Position numbers and translations under genes: made by a program. This document shows, piece by piece, positions 1-6,425 of a stretch of 7,514 nt of DNA (within the stretch, counting starts at the first letter, position 1; each line of letters opens with the position of its first letter). Source of the stretch: Candidatus Zixiibacteriota bacterium (GTDB taxonomy: Bacteria; Zixibacteria; MSB-5A5; GN15; FEB-12); the NCBI GenBank assembly GCA_030642845.1, contig DAOWMZ010000071.1:1-7514 (forward strand). The letters run 5' to 3'. The notes below the pieces were generated by a model. It did no database searches and was not told the DNA's origin. It worked only from the letters and a program-made list of their open reading frames with translations.

Positions 1-1581
1 AAGAAAAGCTACCAATATTAACCATATTGGAAGGGCAAACATTTCAATTTCATCGATTCCTTCTTTGACCATATAAGCTTTGGCAATTATTGATGTCAAT
101 CTAGTAATCAACCAACCGAATATTATCCCAAGCAGCCCACCGATAGATCCCATCAACCCGGATTCTACCAGAAACAGCAAACGTATATCTTTTTCATCTG
201 CTCCTAATGATTTGAGAACGCCGATTTCTCGCCTTCTTTCTAAAATTGACATCACCATTGTATTAATGATGCTCAATGAAGCAGTAACAAGAGCAATCAG
301 GCCGATCAATCCCAATGCGATGTTGAAATAAAAGAAAGATTTTTGAATATCTTCAAACTGCTCCGCAAAACTAAATGCCCTGAAACCAAGTGCTTCAACT
401 GAATCAATGACATTCCTGTGGAGGATATTCTGCTCAAGTTTGAGAGTTACTTTTGAATATGATTTGATGTCAGGTTGGGTTTCAATTGATGAGAAGAGCG
501 TCCCTCCCTGCAAAGCTGAAAGCATGTTTGTTGGATTATCACTGATATTCCCGGAACCATATTTCAAGGCTGTTTTAATCGGCATTATTACCGCTTCTAT
601 GCTTGCTCGACCATGCTCCCGACCTTTTAAAATTCCACTTATGGTAAGAGTATCAGAAACGACAACCAGGTTATTCATATACCCATCGAGAAATCTGGAG
701 ATTGCTCCTTTGAGTTCATCGGAGATTAATTTATATAGATTGTCCCTGTTTATTACAGAATCAAATGATTCATCTCTGATCTTTTGAATATGGTCATCAT
801 TAATAAGAGAATCAATTGTACTGACAATAAATGATCTTAATTGTAGCCAGTTTTTTAATGAATCCAATGATGGTATGGAAACCCGGGTGAGATACTCTTC
901 TTCGATAAGGGAGTCAAGAGATGCCAGGGTTATTTCGTTGATTTGGTCAGCATTGATAAGGCTGTCCCATTCGATAGCATTCCGGGGAGTCAGTGTGTCA
1001 TCCCTACTAAAATCCAAAACGGTGGCAAGTCCGCTATCAACACTGTTGAGCTTGGCCGTGATAATAACAGTTTGTCCGATTAATAAATCCGGGTTTTCGA
1101 TTTTCAAACGGTTGGTCAATTCGCTCGTAATAATTACCTGTTTGGAACTGTCACTATCAAATAATTTGCCGCTCTTTAAATTTGAGAATTGTTTGGTATT
1201 GAGTGCTGACAGTGAAAGAGCCTGAGCATCGGTATTTAATTGGGTGTCGGCAATTGAAATTGAAACGGAAAAGGCATCGTAGGGGAATGCAAGTAAAACT
1301 CCCGGAATTGAAGTAAGACTGTCAATCGCTGTTTGGTTTAGTATTGGTATCCTGATTGTATCGCTTACATTTTCTTTTTGAGAAGGATAAACCTGAATAG
1401 TAGAAAATAAGCCTAACTTGCTAAACTGATCGTTAACACTTTTCTGCATTCCAACGCCAAATGATACCATCGATACAAAAGCAGCAATAGCTATTACAAC
1501 TCCGGAAATTGTTAGAGATGCCCGAAGTTTCATCCGCCAGAGATTACCGGTTGATATTTTTATATAATCCGAAAAAGTCAT
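1..1581 (-). CDS. FtsX/MacB-type ABC transporter permease with enlarged extracytoplasmic domain (C-terminus cut off)
   Basis: Inner-membrane permease of a LolCDE/MacB-like ABC system; such permeases move lipoproteins, peptides or other envelope substrates by mechanotransmission. Reading the minus strand from the ATG at 1579-1581 gives 527 residues without a stop, and the frame runs off the left edge. Layout: short cytoplasmic N-terminus; TM1 about residues 22-44; a large extracytoplasmic domain of about 370 residues; TM2 about 417-445; the coupling stretch LERRREIGVLKSLGA at 447-461, typical of FtsX domains; TM3 about 474-494; and the start of TM4 near 517. The text SLTSIPGV early in the extracytoplasmic part is typical of MacB periplasmic core domains. 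That domain is clearly longer than usual in the family, partly because of five 17-residue repeats (residues 204-288). The gene starts 2 nt after the ATPase stop, with AGGA about 10 nt upstream, so the two are almost certainly cotranscribed and partners. Only TM4 and a short tail should be missing. The substrate cannot be told from sequence. Confidence 0.9.
   Translation of the reverse strand, partial: MTFSDYIKISTGNLWRMKLRASLTISGVVIAIAAFVSMVSFGVGMQKSVNDQFSKLGLFSTIQVYPSQKENVSDTIRIPILNQTAIDSLTSIPGVLLAFPYDAFSVSISIADTQLNTDAQALSLSALNTKQFSNLKSGKLFDSDSSKQVIITSELTNRLKIENPDLLIGQTVIITAKLNSVDSGLATVLDFSRDDTLTPRNAIEWDSLINADQINEITLASLDSLIEEEYLTRVSIPSLDSLKNWLQLRSFIVSTIDSLINDDHIQKIRDESFDSVINRDNLYKLISDELKGAISRFLDGYMNNLVVVSDTLTISGILKGREHGRASIEAVIMPIKTALKYGSGNISDNPTNMLSALQGGTLFSSIETQPDIKSYSKVTLKLEQNILHRNVIDSVEALGFRAFSFAEQFEDIQKSFFYFNIALGLIGLIALVTASLSIINTMVMSILERRREIGVLKSLGADEKDIRLLFLVESGLMGSIGGLLGIIFGWLITRLTSIIAKAYMVKEGIDEIEMFALPIWLILVAFL
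718..972 (-). repeat. Five tandem 17-residue (51-nt) coding repeats inside the permease
   Basis: Permease residues 204-288 split exactly into five 17-residue units without gaps: EWDSLINADQINEITLA, then SLDSLIEEEYLTRVSIP, then SLDSLKNWLQLRSFIVS, then TIDSLINDDHIQKIRDE, then SFDSVINRDNLYKLISD. The shared core is hydrophobic-D-S-[L/V]-I/K at unit positions 2-6, followed by hydrophobic residues about every three or four positions, which suggests short amphipathic helices. The units are well diverged at DNA level, so this is an old protein repeat and not a recent DNA expansion. It lies between TM1 and TM2, hence outside the cytoplasm. The function is unknown; a partner- or substrate-binding insertion is a guess. 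Confidence 0.75.
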
Positions 1582-1583
1582 GA

Positions 1584-2291
1584 TTATTCATTCCTGCCAT
1601 TGATTGAGAAATGAGCATTTTCCATTTTACCGTAATTCATTCTGACAATTCGATGAGTGAATTTATTAGCCATATTCATATCATGAGTTGCTAATAAAAT
1701 TGTTAAGCCTTGCTTGTTCTGTTCAGCTAATAATTCAGATATAAGTTGTGAATTCTCCTGATCAAGATTACCGGTCGGTTCATCAGCAAAAAGTATTTCC
1801 GGCTTTTTTACCAGAGCCCTGGCAATTGCCACTCTCTGTTGTTCTCCCCCTGAAAGGCTTCCCGGTTTGTGATCCATCCGATTACCGAGACCAATTTTTT
1901 CAAGCATTTCTGATGCAATAGTTTTCCTTTGATTGGCAGGGATATCACCAAAATATAATGCGAGTTCCACATTTTGAAGGGCTGTTTGATGGGCAATCAA
2001 GTTAAATGACTGAAAGATCATTCCAACTTTATCTGCTCGGTAAGCTGCCAGTTCGGTACGACTTAAAGATGATAATCCCTTTCCATTGTAAGTTATATGC
2101 CCTGATGTGGGTGAATCCAATCCTGCCAGAAGATTTAGAATTGTAGATTTACCAGAACCGGAAGCTCCTACTATTCCAAGGAATTCCCCGTTTTTTATTT
2201 TCAAGTTAACATTGTTAACAGCATGAATTTCTTCCGAACCATGCTTATAGAATCGACAAAGATTTTCTGTCTGAATTAGATCTGAATCCAT
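1584..2291 (-). CDS. ABC transporter ATP-binding protein, LolD/MacB family
   Basis: Cytoplasmic ATPase that would power the adjacent FtsX-type permease. At 235 residues it has the usual length for LolD-like subunits. All nucleotide-binding motifs are intact: Walker [10 protein letters not shown] at 42-50, Q-loop Q94 in the stretch [10 protein letters not shown], signature [15 protein letters not shown] at 146-160, Walker B ILFADEP at 166-172 followed by TGNLD, and switch histidine H203 in ATHD. The FQSFNL and DEPTGNLD wording is characteristic of the LolD/MacB/FtsE group. The stop is 2 nt before the permease ATG, so the two form an operon. The ATG at 2289-2291 has no recognisable Shine-Dalgarno sequence, unlike most other genes here, and a promoter-like element ends 7 nt upstream of it. 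The group assignment is secure; whether it acts in lipoprotein release, efflux or another envelope job is not decided by the sequence. Confidence 0.95.
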   Translation of the reverse strand: MDSDLIQTENLCRFYKHGSEEIHAVNNVNLKIKNGEFLGIVGASGSGKSTILNLLAGLDSPTSGHITYNGKGLSSLSRTELAAYRADKVGMIFQSFNLIAHQTALQNVELALYFGDIPANQRKTIASEMLEKIGLGNRMDHKPGSLSGGEQQRVAIARALVKKPEILFADEPTGNLDQENSQLISELLAEQNKQGLTILLATHDMNMANKFTHRIVRMNYGKMENAHFSINGRNE

Positions 2292-2298
2292 AATATCA

Positions 2299-2328
2299 AT
2301 TGTACGGCTAATTGTTAATCATGTTCAA
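2299..2328 (-). promoter_or_regulatory. Candidate sigma70-type promoter for the ABC ATPase-permease operon
   Basis: On the minus strand TTGAAC (2328-2323) is followed after 18 nt by TACAAT (2304-2299). These match the -35 and -10 consensus at 4/6 and 5/6 positions. Only 7 nt separate the -10 from the ATG at 2291, so transcription would start at or next to the start codon. The gene lacks a visible Shine-Dalgarno sequence, which fits a leaderless message. It lies just downstream of the terminator that closes the upstream unit, where a new promoter is needed. The match could be chance in AT-rich DNA. Confidence 0.4.
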
Positions 2329-2346
2329 ATATATTTTATGAATTAT

Positions 2347-2385
2347 AAAAAAAACCGATCACATAAAAATATTCAAGTGATCGGT
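2347..2385 (-). terminator. Rho-independent terminator of the glnS-lipoprotein unit
   Basis: A perfect 9-bp inverted repeat, ACCGATCAC (2354-2362) and GTGATCGGT (2377-2385), encloses a 14-nt AT-rich loop. On the minus strand the stem is followed directly by a run of eight T (2354-2347, its first T also being the last stem base) and more AT. It starts 20 nt after the lipoprotein stop. Orientation, stem and T-run all fit intrinsic termination of leftward transcription. It also separates this unit from the ABC operon. Confidence 0.85.
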
Positions 2386-2404
2386 AATATATTATAATTT
2401 GTAC

Positions 2405-2848
2405 TTAAAATTCTAATTTAAGTTCTTCGTATGCTTTTTCAGCATCACTTAAAGCTTTTACCATTGCTGTTTTTTCGACTGCAAAGTTATTTTCGTCAGC
2501 ATTTTCAAGTTTTGTAAATTGTTTTGCAAGCACTTCATTCTTTTCGATGGCAATTTTCAAAGAAGCTTCAATCGGCTCTAAAAGAGATTCCGGAGCTCCC
2601 TTTTTCTTAAGTTGAAGAGCTTCAATCTTTTGATTTATGTCATCAATTTTAGTTTTAACTTTGGTTAAATAATCGTTTTTAAGATCATCAAACCGAGCCT
2701 CGGCTAATGCTGATATTTTATATCGTTCACTTGATGCAGAATTTTCATTCGCCGATTGTTTTTGGCTTTCCTGATCGGATTTACCGCATCCGGAATAAAA
2801 AATGGCTGTAATCATCACCATCACAAAAATGATAATAACTTTCTTCAT
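2405..2848 (-). CDS. Small predicted lipoprotein with coiled-coil segments, function unknown
   Basis: 147 residues; I do not recognise a named family. The N-terminus has two lysines and a hydrophobic stretch (about 4-17) ending in FYSGC with Cys21, a plausible lipidation site; tyrosine at -3 is not the usual Leu/Val/Ile, so the lipobox is non-canonical. Next comes a Ser/Gln/Asn/Glu-rich linker of about 20 residues, then a highly charged helical region to the end rich in Lys, Glu, Leu and Ala (for example KIDDINQKIEALQLKKK), likely coiled coil or a helical bundle. No aspartate immediately follows Cys21 (next are G, K, S), so under the E. coli rule it would go to the outer membrane. The start is supported by AAAGGAT 9 nt upstream. 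It lies 55 nt after glnS and before the terminator, so it is probably read with glnS, without an obvious functional tie. Confidence 0.75.
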   Translation of the reverse strand: MKKVIIIFVMVMITAIFYSGCGKSDQESQKQSANENSASSERYKISALAEARFDDLKNDYLTKVKTKIDDINQKIEALQLKKKGAPESLLEPIEASLKIAIEKNEVLAKQFTKLENADENNFAVEKTAMVKALSDAEKAYEELKLEF

Positions 2849-2903
2849 TAGAAATCCATCCTTTCAATCATTCTATTTATATTACTACATATCAATAATG
2901 AAT

Positions 2904-4592
2904 TCATTTATTCGCTTTTTCGAGTTTGGCCCAGGTATCTCTGAGAGTTACGGTGCGATTGAACACTAATTTTTCGTTAGTGGAATCTTTGGAATCTACA
3001 CAATAATATCCACGCCTCTCAAATTGGTAGCGACTCCCGGGTTTTGCTTCTTTCAATGATGGCTCAACCAAAGCTGTAATAACTTCTAATGAGTTCGTGT
3101 TAATATTTTCTTTGAAATCGTGCCCTTCTTCAACATTTAGAGGATCATAAGCCATAAACAGACGGTCATATAAACGGACTTCCGCTTCAATTGCATGTTC
3201 CGCCGAAACCCAATGAATAGTTCCCTTTACTTTGCGGCCATCGGGGGAGCTTCCGCCTCGTGATTCAGGATCATAGGTGCAGTGAACTTCGATAACTTCA
3301 CCGTTATCATCTTTGATAAAATCGGTACAGGTTATGAAGTAGCCATAGCGTAAGCGAACTTCTTTGCCGGGAGCAAGACGGAAATACTTTTTCGGGGGAT
3401 CTTCGCGGAAATCTTCTTTCTCAATGTACAGTTCTTTGGAAAAAGGAATTTTCCTGCTACCGGCGGATTCATCTTCAGGATTATTGATAGCATCCATCTC
3501 TTCAACCTGATCATCGGGGTAATTATCAATTATCACTTTTAACGGATTTAATACAGCCAAAACACGTGGAGAATGTTTGTTGAGATCTTCCCGAATGGAA
3601 AATTCAAGATCAGCAACTGCTACTATACTCTCTTTTTTGGCAACACCAATACGATCACAAAAATTACGGATTGAAACCGGAGTATATCCCCGTCGTTTTA
3701 AGCCTGAAAGGGTCGGCATACGGGGATCATCCCAATCAGCAACATAATTGCCTTCGACCAGCTCTCGTAATTTGCGTTTACTAAGTACAGTATAGCTGAT
3801 ATTCAATCGTGCAAATTCAATTTGCTGGGGGTGATGAATGTCAAGCTTATCTATGCACCAGTCATATAACGGCCGGTGGGCTTCAAATGAAATATCACAT
3901 AAAGAGTGAGTTATCCCTTCGATAGAATCGGACTGTCCGTGTGCCCAGTCATACATCGGATATATGCACCATTTGTCGCCGGTGTTATGATGATTGGCAT
4001 GAAGGATGCGATATATAACCGGATCACGCATATTCAGATTACCTGATGTCATATCAATTTTTGCCCGAAGAACTCTGGAACCATCCTCGAATTCTCCGTC
4101 ACGCATCTTCTTAAACAAATCAAGATTTTCTTCAACTGTCCTGTTACGGTGTGGGCTTTCTTTTCCCGGTTCTGTTAAAGTTCCTCGGTATTCCCTGATC
4201 TGATCAGCAGTCAGGTCACATACAAAAGCGTTGCCATCTTCAATTAGCTTGACAGCATATTCATACAAAGTATCAAAATAATTAGAGGCATAAAACAGGC
4301 GGTCTTCCCAGTCAAAACCGAGCCATCTGATATCTTCGATCATGGAATCAACATATTCCACTTCTTCCCGGCTGGGATTGGTATCATCATATCTTAAATT
4401 GCATTTGCCATTGTATGTTTTAGCTAATCCAAAATTCAGGCAGATGGACTTGGCATGACCTATATGCAAATAACCATTGGGTTCAGGGGGGAAACGGGTG
4501 TGGACACGACTGTCATTTTTGTTATTGGAAATATCTTTATCAATGATGTTAGTAATAAAATTACTCGAACGGGTTGATTCTAAATTATCCAT
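2904..4592 (-). CDS. glnS: Glutaminyl-tRNA synthetase (GlnRS)
   Basis: Charges tRNA(Gln) directly with glutamine using ATP, in the cytoplasm. The 562 residues are close to the E. coli enzyme (about 554) and the N-terminus is strongly E. coli-like. Class I motifs are intact: the HIGH sequence within [15 protein letters not shown] (HIGH at 43-46), RYDDTNP at 68-74, and the KMSKS loop as VLSKR at 269-273, the form usual in GlnRS. Other GlnRS landmarks are [20 protein letters not shown] at 211-230 and [10 protein letters not shown] at 236-245. The rest (about 340-560) is the beta-barrel anticodon-binding region, apparently complete. The absence of GluRS-type features and the match at these landmarks make it GlnRS rather than GluRS. 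The ATG at 4590-4592 gives the expected N-terminus; ribosome-binding signal is weak (GAG about 7 nt upstream). It is divergently oriented from the Rieske operon. Confidence 0.98.
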   Translation of the reverse strand: MDNLESTRSSNFITNIIDKDISNNKNDSRVHTRFPPEPNGYLHIGHAKSICLNFGLAKTYNGKCNLRYDDTNPSREEVEYVDSMIEDIRWLGFDWEDRLFYASNYFDTLYEYAVKLIEDGNAFVCDLTADQIREYRGTLTEPGKESPHRNRTVEENLDLFKKMRDGEFEDGSRVLRAKIDMTSGNLNMRDPVIYRILHANHHNTGDKWCIYPMYDWAHGQSDSIEGITHSLCDISFEAHRPLYDWCIDKLDIHHPQQIEFARLNISYTVLSKRKLRELVEGNYVADWDDPRMPTLSGLKRRGYTPVSIRNFCDRIGVAKKESIVAVADLEFSIREDLNKHSPRVLAVLNPLKVIIDNYPDDQVEEMDAINNPEDESAGSRKIPFSKELYIEKEDFREDPPKKYFRLAPGKEVRLRYGYFITCTDFIKDDNGEVIEVHCTYDPESRGGSSPDGRKVKGTIHWVSAEHAIEAEVRLYDRLFMAYDPLNVEEGHDFKENINTNSLEVITALVEPSLKEAKPGSRYQFERRGYYCVDSKDSTNEKLVFNRTVTLRDTWAKLEKANK

Positions 4593-4674
4593 TTTATTCT
4601 CACAATAAGTAGTTTAAAAAATATACAATTTTATAAGATTTGAATTTAACTAAAAACAGGCTCACATCCAACTA

Positions 4675-4695
4675 AAAGGTGTCAGAGACACATTT
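4675..4695. repeat. Imperfect palindrome, REP-like
   Basis: GTGTC (4679-4683) and GACAC (4687-4691) are perfect arms around AGA; after one G/A mismatch the stem continues with AAA (4675-4677) pairing TTT (4693-4695). It sits between two divergently transcribed genes, where no terminator is needed. From memory, similar GTGTC...GACAC hairpins occur as dispersed palindromes near REP-associated transposases in several environmental bacterial genomes; this cannot be confirmed from one copy. Alternatives are an operator or chance. Confidence 0.35.
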
Positions 4696-4767
4696 ATTTT
4701 GTCTGTTTTGCAAGTTACTATTGATATAAATTAAGTACTTTTCAGATATAAATAATAAATAAAAATA

Positions 4768-4796
4768 TTGCCATTAATGATCTTTAATGTTATCAT
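4768..4796 (+). promoter_or_regulatory. Sigma70-type promoter for the Rieske/cytochrome b operon
   Basis: TTGCCA (4768-4773), a 17-nt spacer and TATCAT (4791-4796) match consensus -35 and -10 at 5/6 positions each with ideal spacing. Transcription would begin near 4803, leaving a leader of about 39 nt with AAAGG (4830-4834) placed 7 nt before the Rieske ATG. Upstream at 4721-4734, TTGATATAAATTAA matches the FNR consensus TTGAT-N4-ATCAA at 9 of 10 defined positions, followed by the 8-bp palindrome AAGTACTT (4733-4740). Regulatory meaning of these last two is speculative. Confidence 0.5.
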
Positions 4797-4841
4797 TTGT
4801 AATCAAATAGCAAAATAGATAAGTACTATAAAGGTCTATTA

Positions 4842-5294
4842 ATGCAGCAGGAAGATAACTCAAGACGTACTTTTTTAAACCGGTTACTATCTGGTGGAGT
4901 TGTGGCTCTATTGGGAGCGATTTTTTATCCGGTGTATAGATTTTTAATGCCCCCCAAGACAGTTGAGGCTAATGTTTCCCAGATAAAGGTCCCTTTTACA
5001 AGAGAAGAGATTGCATCTGATCCCAAAAAAGCGAAAAATTTTAAATTTGGTCGTTCTCTCGGAATAATTATTCTCACCGAAACCGGTGATCTTAAGGCCT
5101 TAGCCGCTACCTGCACACATCTTGATTGTACCGTTCAGCATCGCCCCGATTTGGGTATAATATGGTGTTCCTGTCATAATGGCCGCTATGATCTCAATGG
5201 TAAGAATATTTCTGGACCACCACCCCGACCACTGGAAAAATATGTCGTCAATGAGATTGGCGAAGATATCTTTGTCTCTAAAGAGGAGGCTTAG
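4842..5294 (+). CDS. Rieske [2Fe-2S] subunit of a cytochrome bc-type complex
   Basis: Takes one electron from quinol at the Qo site of cytochrome b and passes it to the c-type partner on the outer face of the cytoplasmic membrane. 150 residues. The N-terminus carries SRRTFLNRL (7-15), a twin-arginine motif, followed by a membrane anchor about 16-35, as usual for Rieske proteins, which are exported folded by Tat and keep the anchor. Box 1 is CTHLDC (C91, H93, C96) and box 2 CSCHNG (C109, C111, H112). By family rules C91, H93, C109 and H112 bind the cluster and C96-C111 form the disulfide. The loop between boxes is short (12 residues). The proline loop appears as GPPPRPL at 125-131. The start is fixed by AAAGG 7 nt upstream and the intact Tat motif. 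It is first of the operon; its stop overlaps the cytochrome b start. Known as petA, petC or qcrA in different organisms. Confidence 0.97.
   Translation: MQQEDNSRRTFLNRLLSGGVVALLGAIFYPVYRFLMPPKTVEANVSQIKVPFTREEIASDPKKAKNFKFGRSLGIIILTETGDLKALAATCTHLDCTVQHRPDLGIIWCSCHNGRYDLNGKNISGPPPRPLEKYVVNEIGEDIFVSKEEA
5284..5289 (+). promoter_or_regulatory. Ribosome binding site deciding the GTG start of cytochrome b
   Basis: AGGAGG inside the last Rieske codons lies 4 nt before GTG at 5294-5296. The Rieske TAG shares its G with this GTG, so translation of the two proteins is probably coupled. No ATG lies near by in this frame; the next methionine is residue 31. Confidence 0.75.
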
Positions 5295-6415
5295 TGTCAG
5301 GTAATCACCAGCTTTTTTCAAATGAGAATAAAGCATTCAACTGGATTGACCAGCGTCTGAAAATCAATGCTTTGGTCGAGTATATGAGTTCCAAAGTAGT
5401 GCCTAAGCATAGCCATTCAATATTTTATTATTTTGGGGGTGTGACTCTTTTCCTGTTTCTGGTTCAGGTGACCACAGGAATATTATTATTAATGTACTAT
5501 CGTCCCGGGGCTGATTCGGCGTATGAATCAGTACGGTTTATCATATCGGAAGTATCATTTGGTTGGCTTATCCGGTCAATCCATTCGTGGTCGGCAAACC
5601 TGATGATTCTTGCTGCTTTTTTACATATGTTCACCGTTTTCTTTACTCAGGCATATCGTAAGCCTCGTGAAATGACCTGGTATTCCGGCATCGGACTTTT
5701 AGGTCTGGCAATGGCTTTTGGTTTTTCCGGGTATTTACTTCCCTGGAATGAATTAGCTTTTTTTGCCACCAGAGTCGGAACTGGTATGGGTGGAGCAATT
5801 CCTTTTATTGGCGAAACTCTTTTAACTGTTATGCGAGGCGGAGAGGAAGTTACCGGAGCGACAATTGGACGGTTTTTCGGGTTACATGTAGCAATATTGC
5901 CGGCGGTAACAGTTGGGCTTTTGTCCATGCATTTGATTTTTGTCCAGCGTCAGGGAATGAGTGAACCGCTTGATTGGGTAGATAAAAAACCGGAAGAAAA
6001 GAAGTACATGCAATTTTTCCCGAGTTTTCTTTATCGGGATATTTTAGTCTGGCTGATCGCTCTTAATTTACTGGCATTATTGGCTGTAATTTTCCCTGAT
6101 GGTGTTGGAGTAGTTCACTGGCCTCTTGGGGTAAAAGCTGACCCGTTTGCTCCTCCTCCGGCGGTTATCAGGCCGGAATGGTATTTTATGTTCGCTTTCC
6201 AGGCTCTGAAAATGCTTCCGGCCCATGTCTGGTTTATGGAAGGTGAGCTTTTCGGTATTATCTTTTTTAGTATTGGCGGATTGATTTGGCTGCTGGTTCC
6301 ATATTTGGACAGGAAATCACAACAGGATAAAAAATCTAAACTGATTATTGGTTTTGGGATATTAGTAGTCGCATTTATTATATTTATGACAATAATCGGT
6401 TATCTGGTTGAATAG
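5294..6415 (+). CDS. Full-length (fused) cytochrome b of a bc-type complex
   Basis: Membrane core of the quinol:cytochrome c oxidoreductase, carrying hemes bL and bH and the Qo and Qi sites. 373 residues, starting with GTG. About eight membrane helices are visible: near 46-69 (A), 98-118 (B), 129-151 (C), 197-217 (D), 247-267 (E), 296-314 (F), 320-338 (G) and 349-371 (H). The heme-ligand pairs are H97/H111 in helix B (13 residues between) and H198/H213 in helix D (14 between). The 14-residue gap is the b6-type spacing; mitochondrial-type cytochrome b has 13. The Qo motif PEWY is at 294-297, and SGYLLPW at 145-151 is the usual helix C end. The b6-like N-terminal half and subunit IV-like C-terminal half are therefore joined in one chain, unlike cyanobacterial b6f. 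It is translationally coupled to the Rieske gene and followed 10 nt later by a multiheme cytochrome c. Called petB or qcrB elsewhere. Confidence 0.97.
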   Translation: MSGNHQLFSNENKAFNWIDQRLKINALVEYMSSKVVPKHSHSIFYYFGGVTLFLFLVQVTTGILLLMYYRPGADSAYESVRFIISEVSFGWLIRSIHSWSANLMILAAFLHMFTVFFTQAYRKPREMTWYSGIGLLGLAMAFGFSGYLLPWNELAFFATRVGTGMGGAIPFIGETLLTVMRGGEEVTGATIGRFFGLHVAILPAVTVGLLSMHLIFVQRQGMSEPLDWVDKKPEEKKYMQFFPSFLYRDILVWLIALNLLALLAVIFPDGVGVVHWPLGVKADPFAPPPAVIRPEWYFMFAFQALKMLPAHVWFMEGELFGIIFFSIGGLIWLLVPYLDRKSQQDKKSKLIIGFGILVVAFIIFMTIIGYLVE

Positions 6416-6419
6416 AGGA
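6414..6419 (+). promoter_or_regulatory. Ribosome binding site favouring a GTG start for the multiheme cytochrome
   Basis: AGAGGA overlaps the cytochrome b stop codon. It abuts the ATG at 6420 with no spacing, but lies 6 nt before the in-frame GTG at 6426, a normal distance. I therefore prefer the GTG, which also gives a clean signal peptide. The ATG start would add only two residues. Confidence 0.55.
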
Positions 6420-6425
6420 ATGATT

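Noticed and set aside
80..1225. Three plus-strand open frames (80-331, 407-787, 875-1225)
   Set aside because: They lie opposite the continuous 527-codon permease frame, lack recognisable domains, and their translations look like antisense of hydrophobic and Asp/Ser-rich coding sequence.
1808..1996. Minus-strand open frame inside the ABC ATPase
   Set aside because: It is in another frame over the region encoding the Q-loop to signature motif; no independent support.
3332..4203. Open frames within glnS on both strands (3332-3529 minus, 4006-4203 plus)
   Set aside because: Fully covered by the well-conserved GlnRS reading frame; no start signals or known motifs.
4675..4700. The GTGTC/GACAC hairpin as a rho-independent terminator
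   Set aside because: No gene is transcribed into it from either side, the stem has a mismatch, and the following T tract is interrupted.
4593..4720. Promoter for glnS on the minus strand
   Set aside because: Several AT-rich -10-like words occur (TATAAA, TATATT, TAAATT), but none has a convincing -35 at normal spacing; TTGGAT-N17-TAAATT is only a 4/6 match at the -10.
4925..5336. Minus-strand open frames opposite the Rieske gene
   Set aside because: They are antisense to the Rieske motifs CTHLDC and CSCHNG and have no support.
5647..5928. Minus-strand, proline-rich open frame opposite cytochrome b
   Set aside because: It is the antisense of the helix C-D region of an intact cytochrome b.
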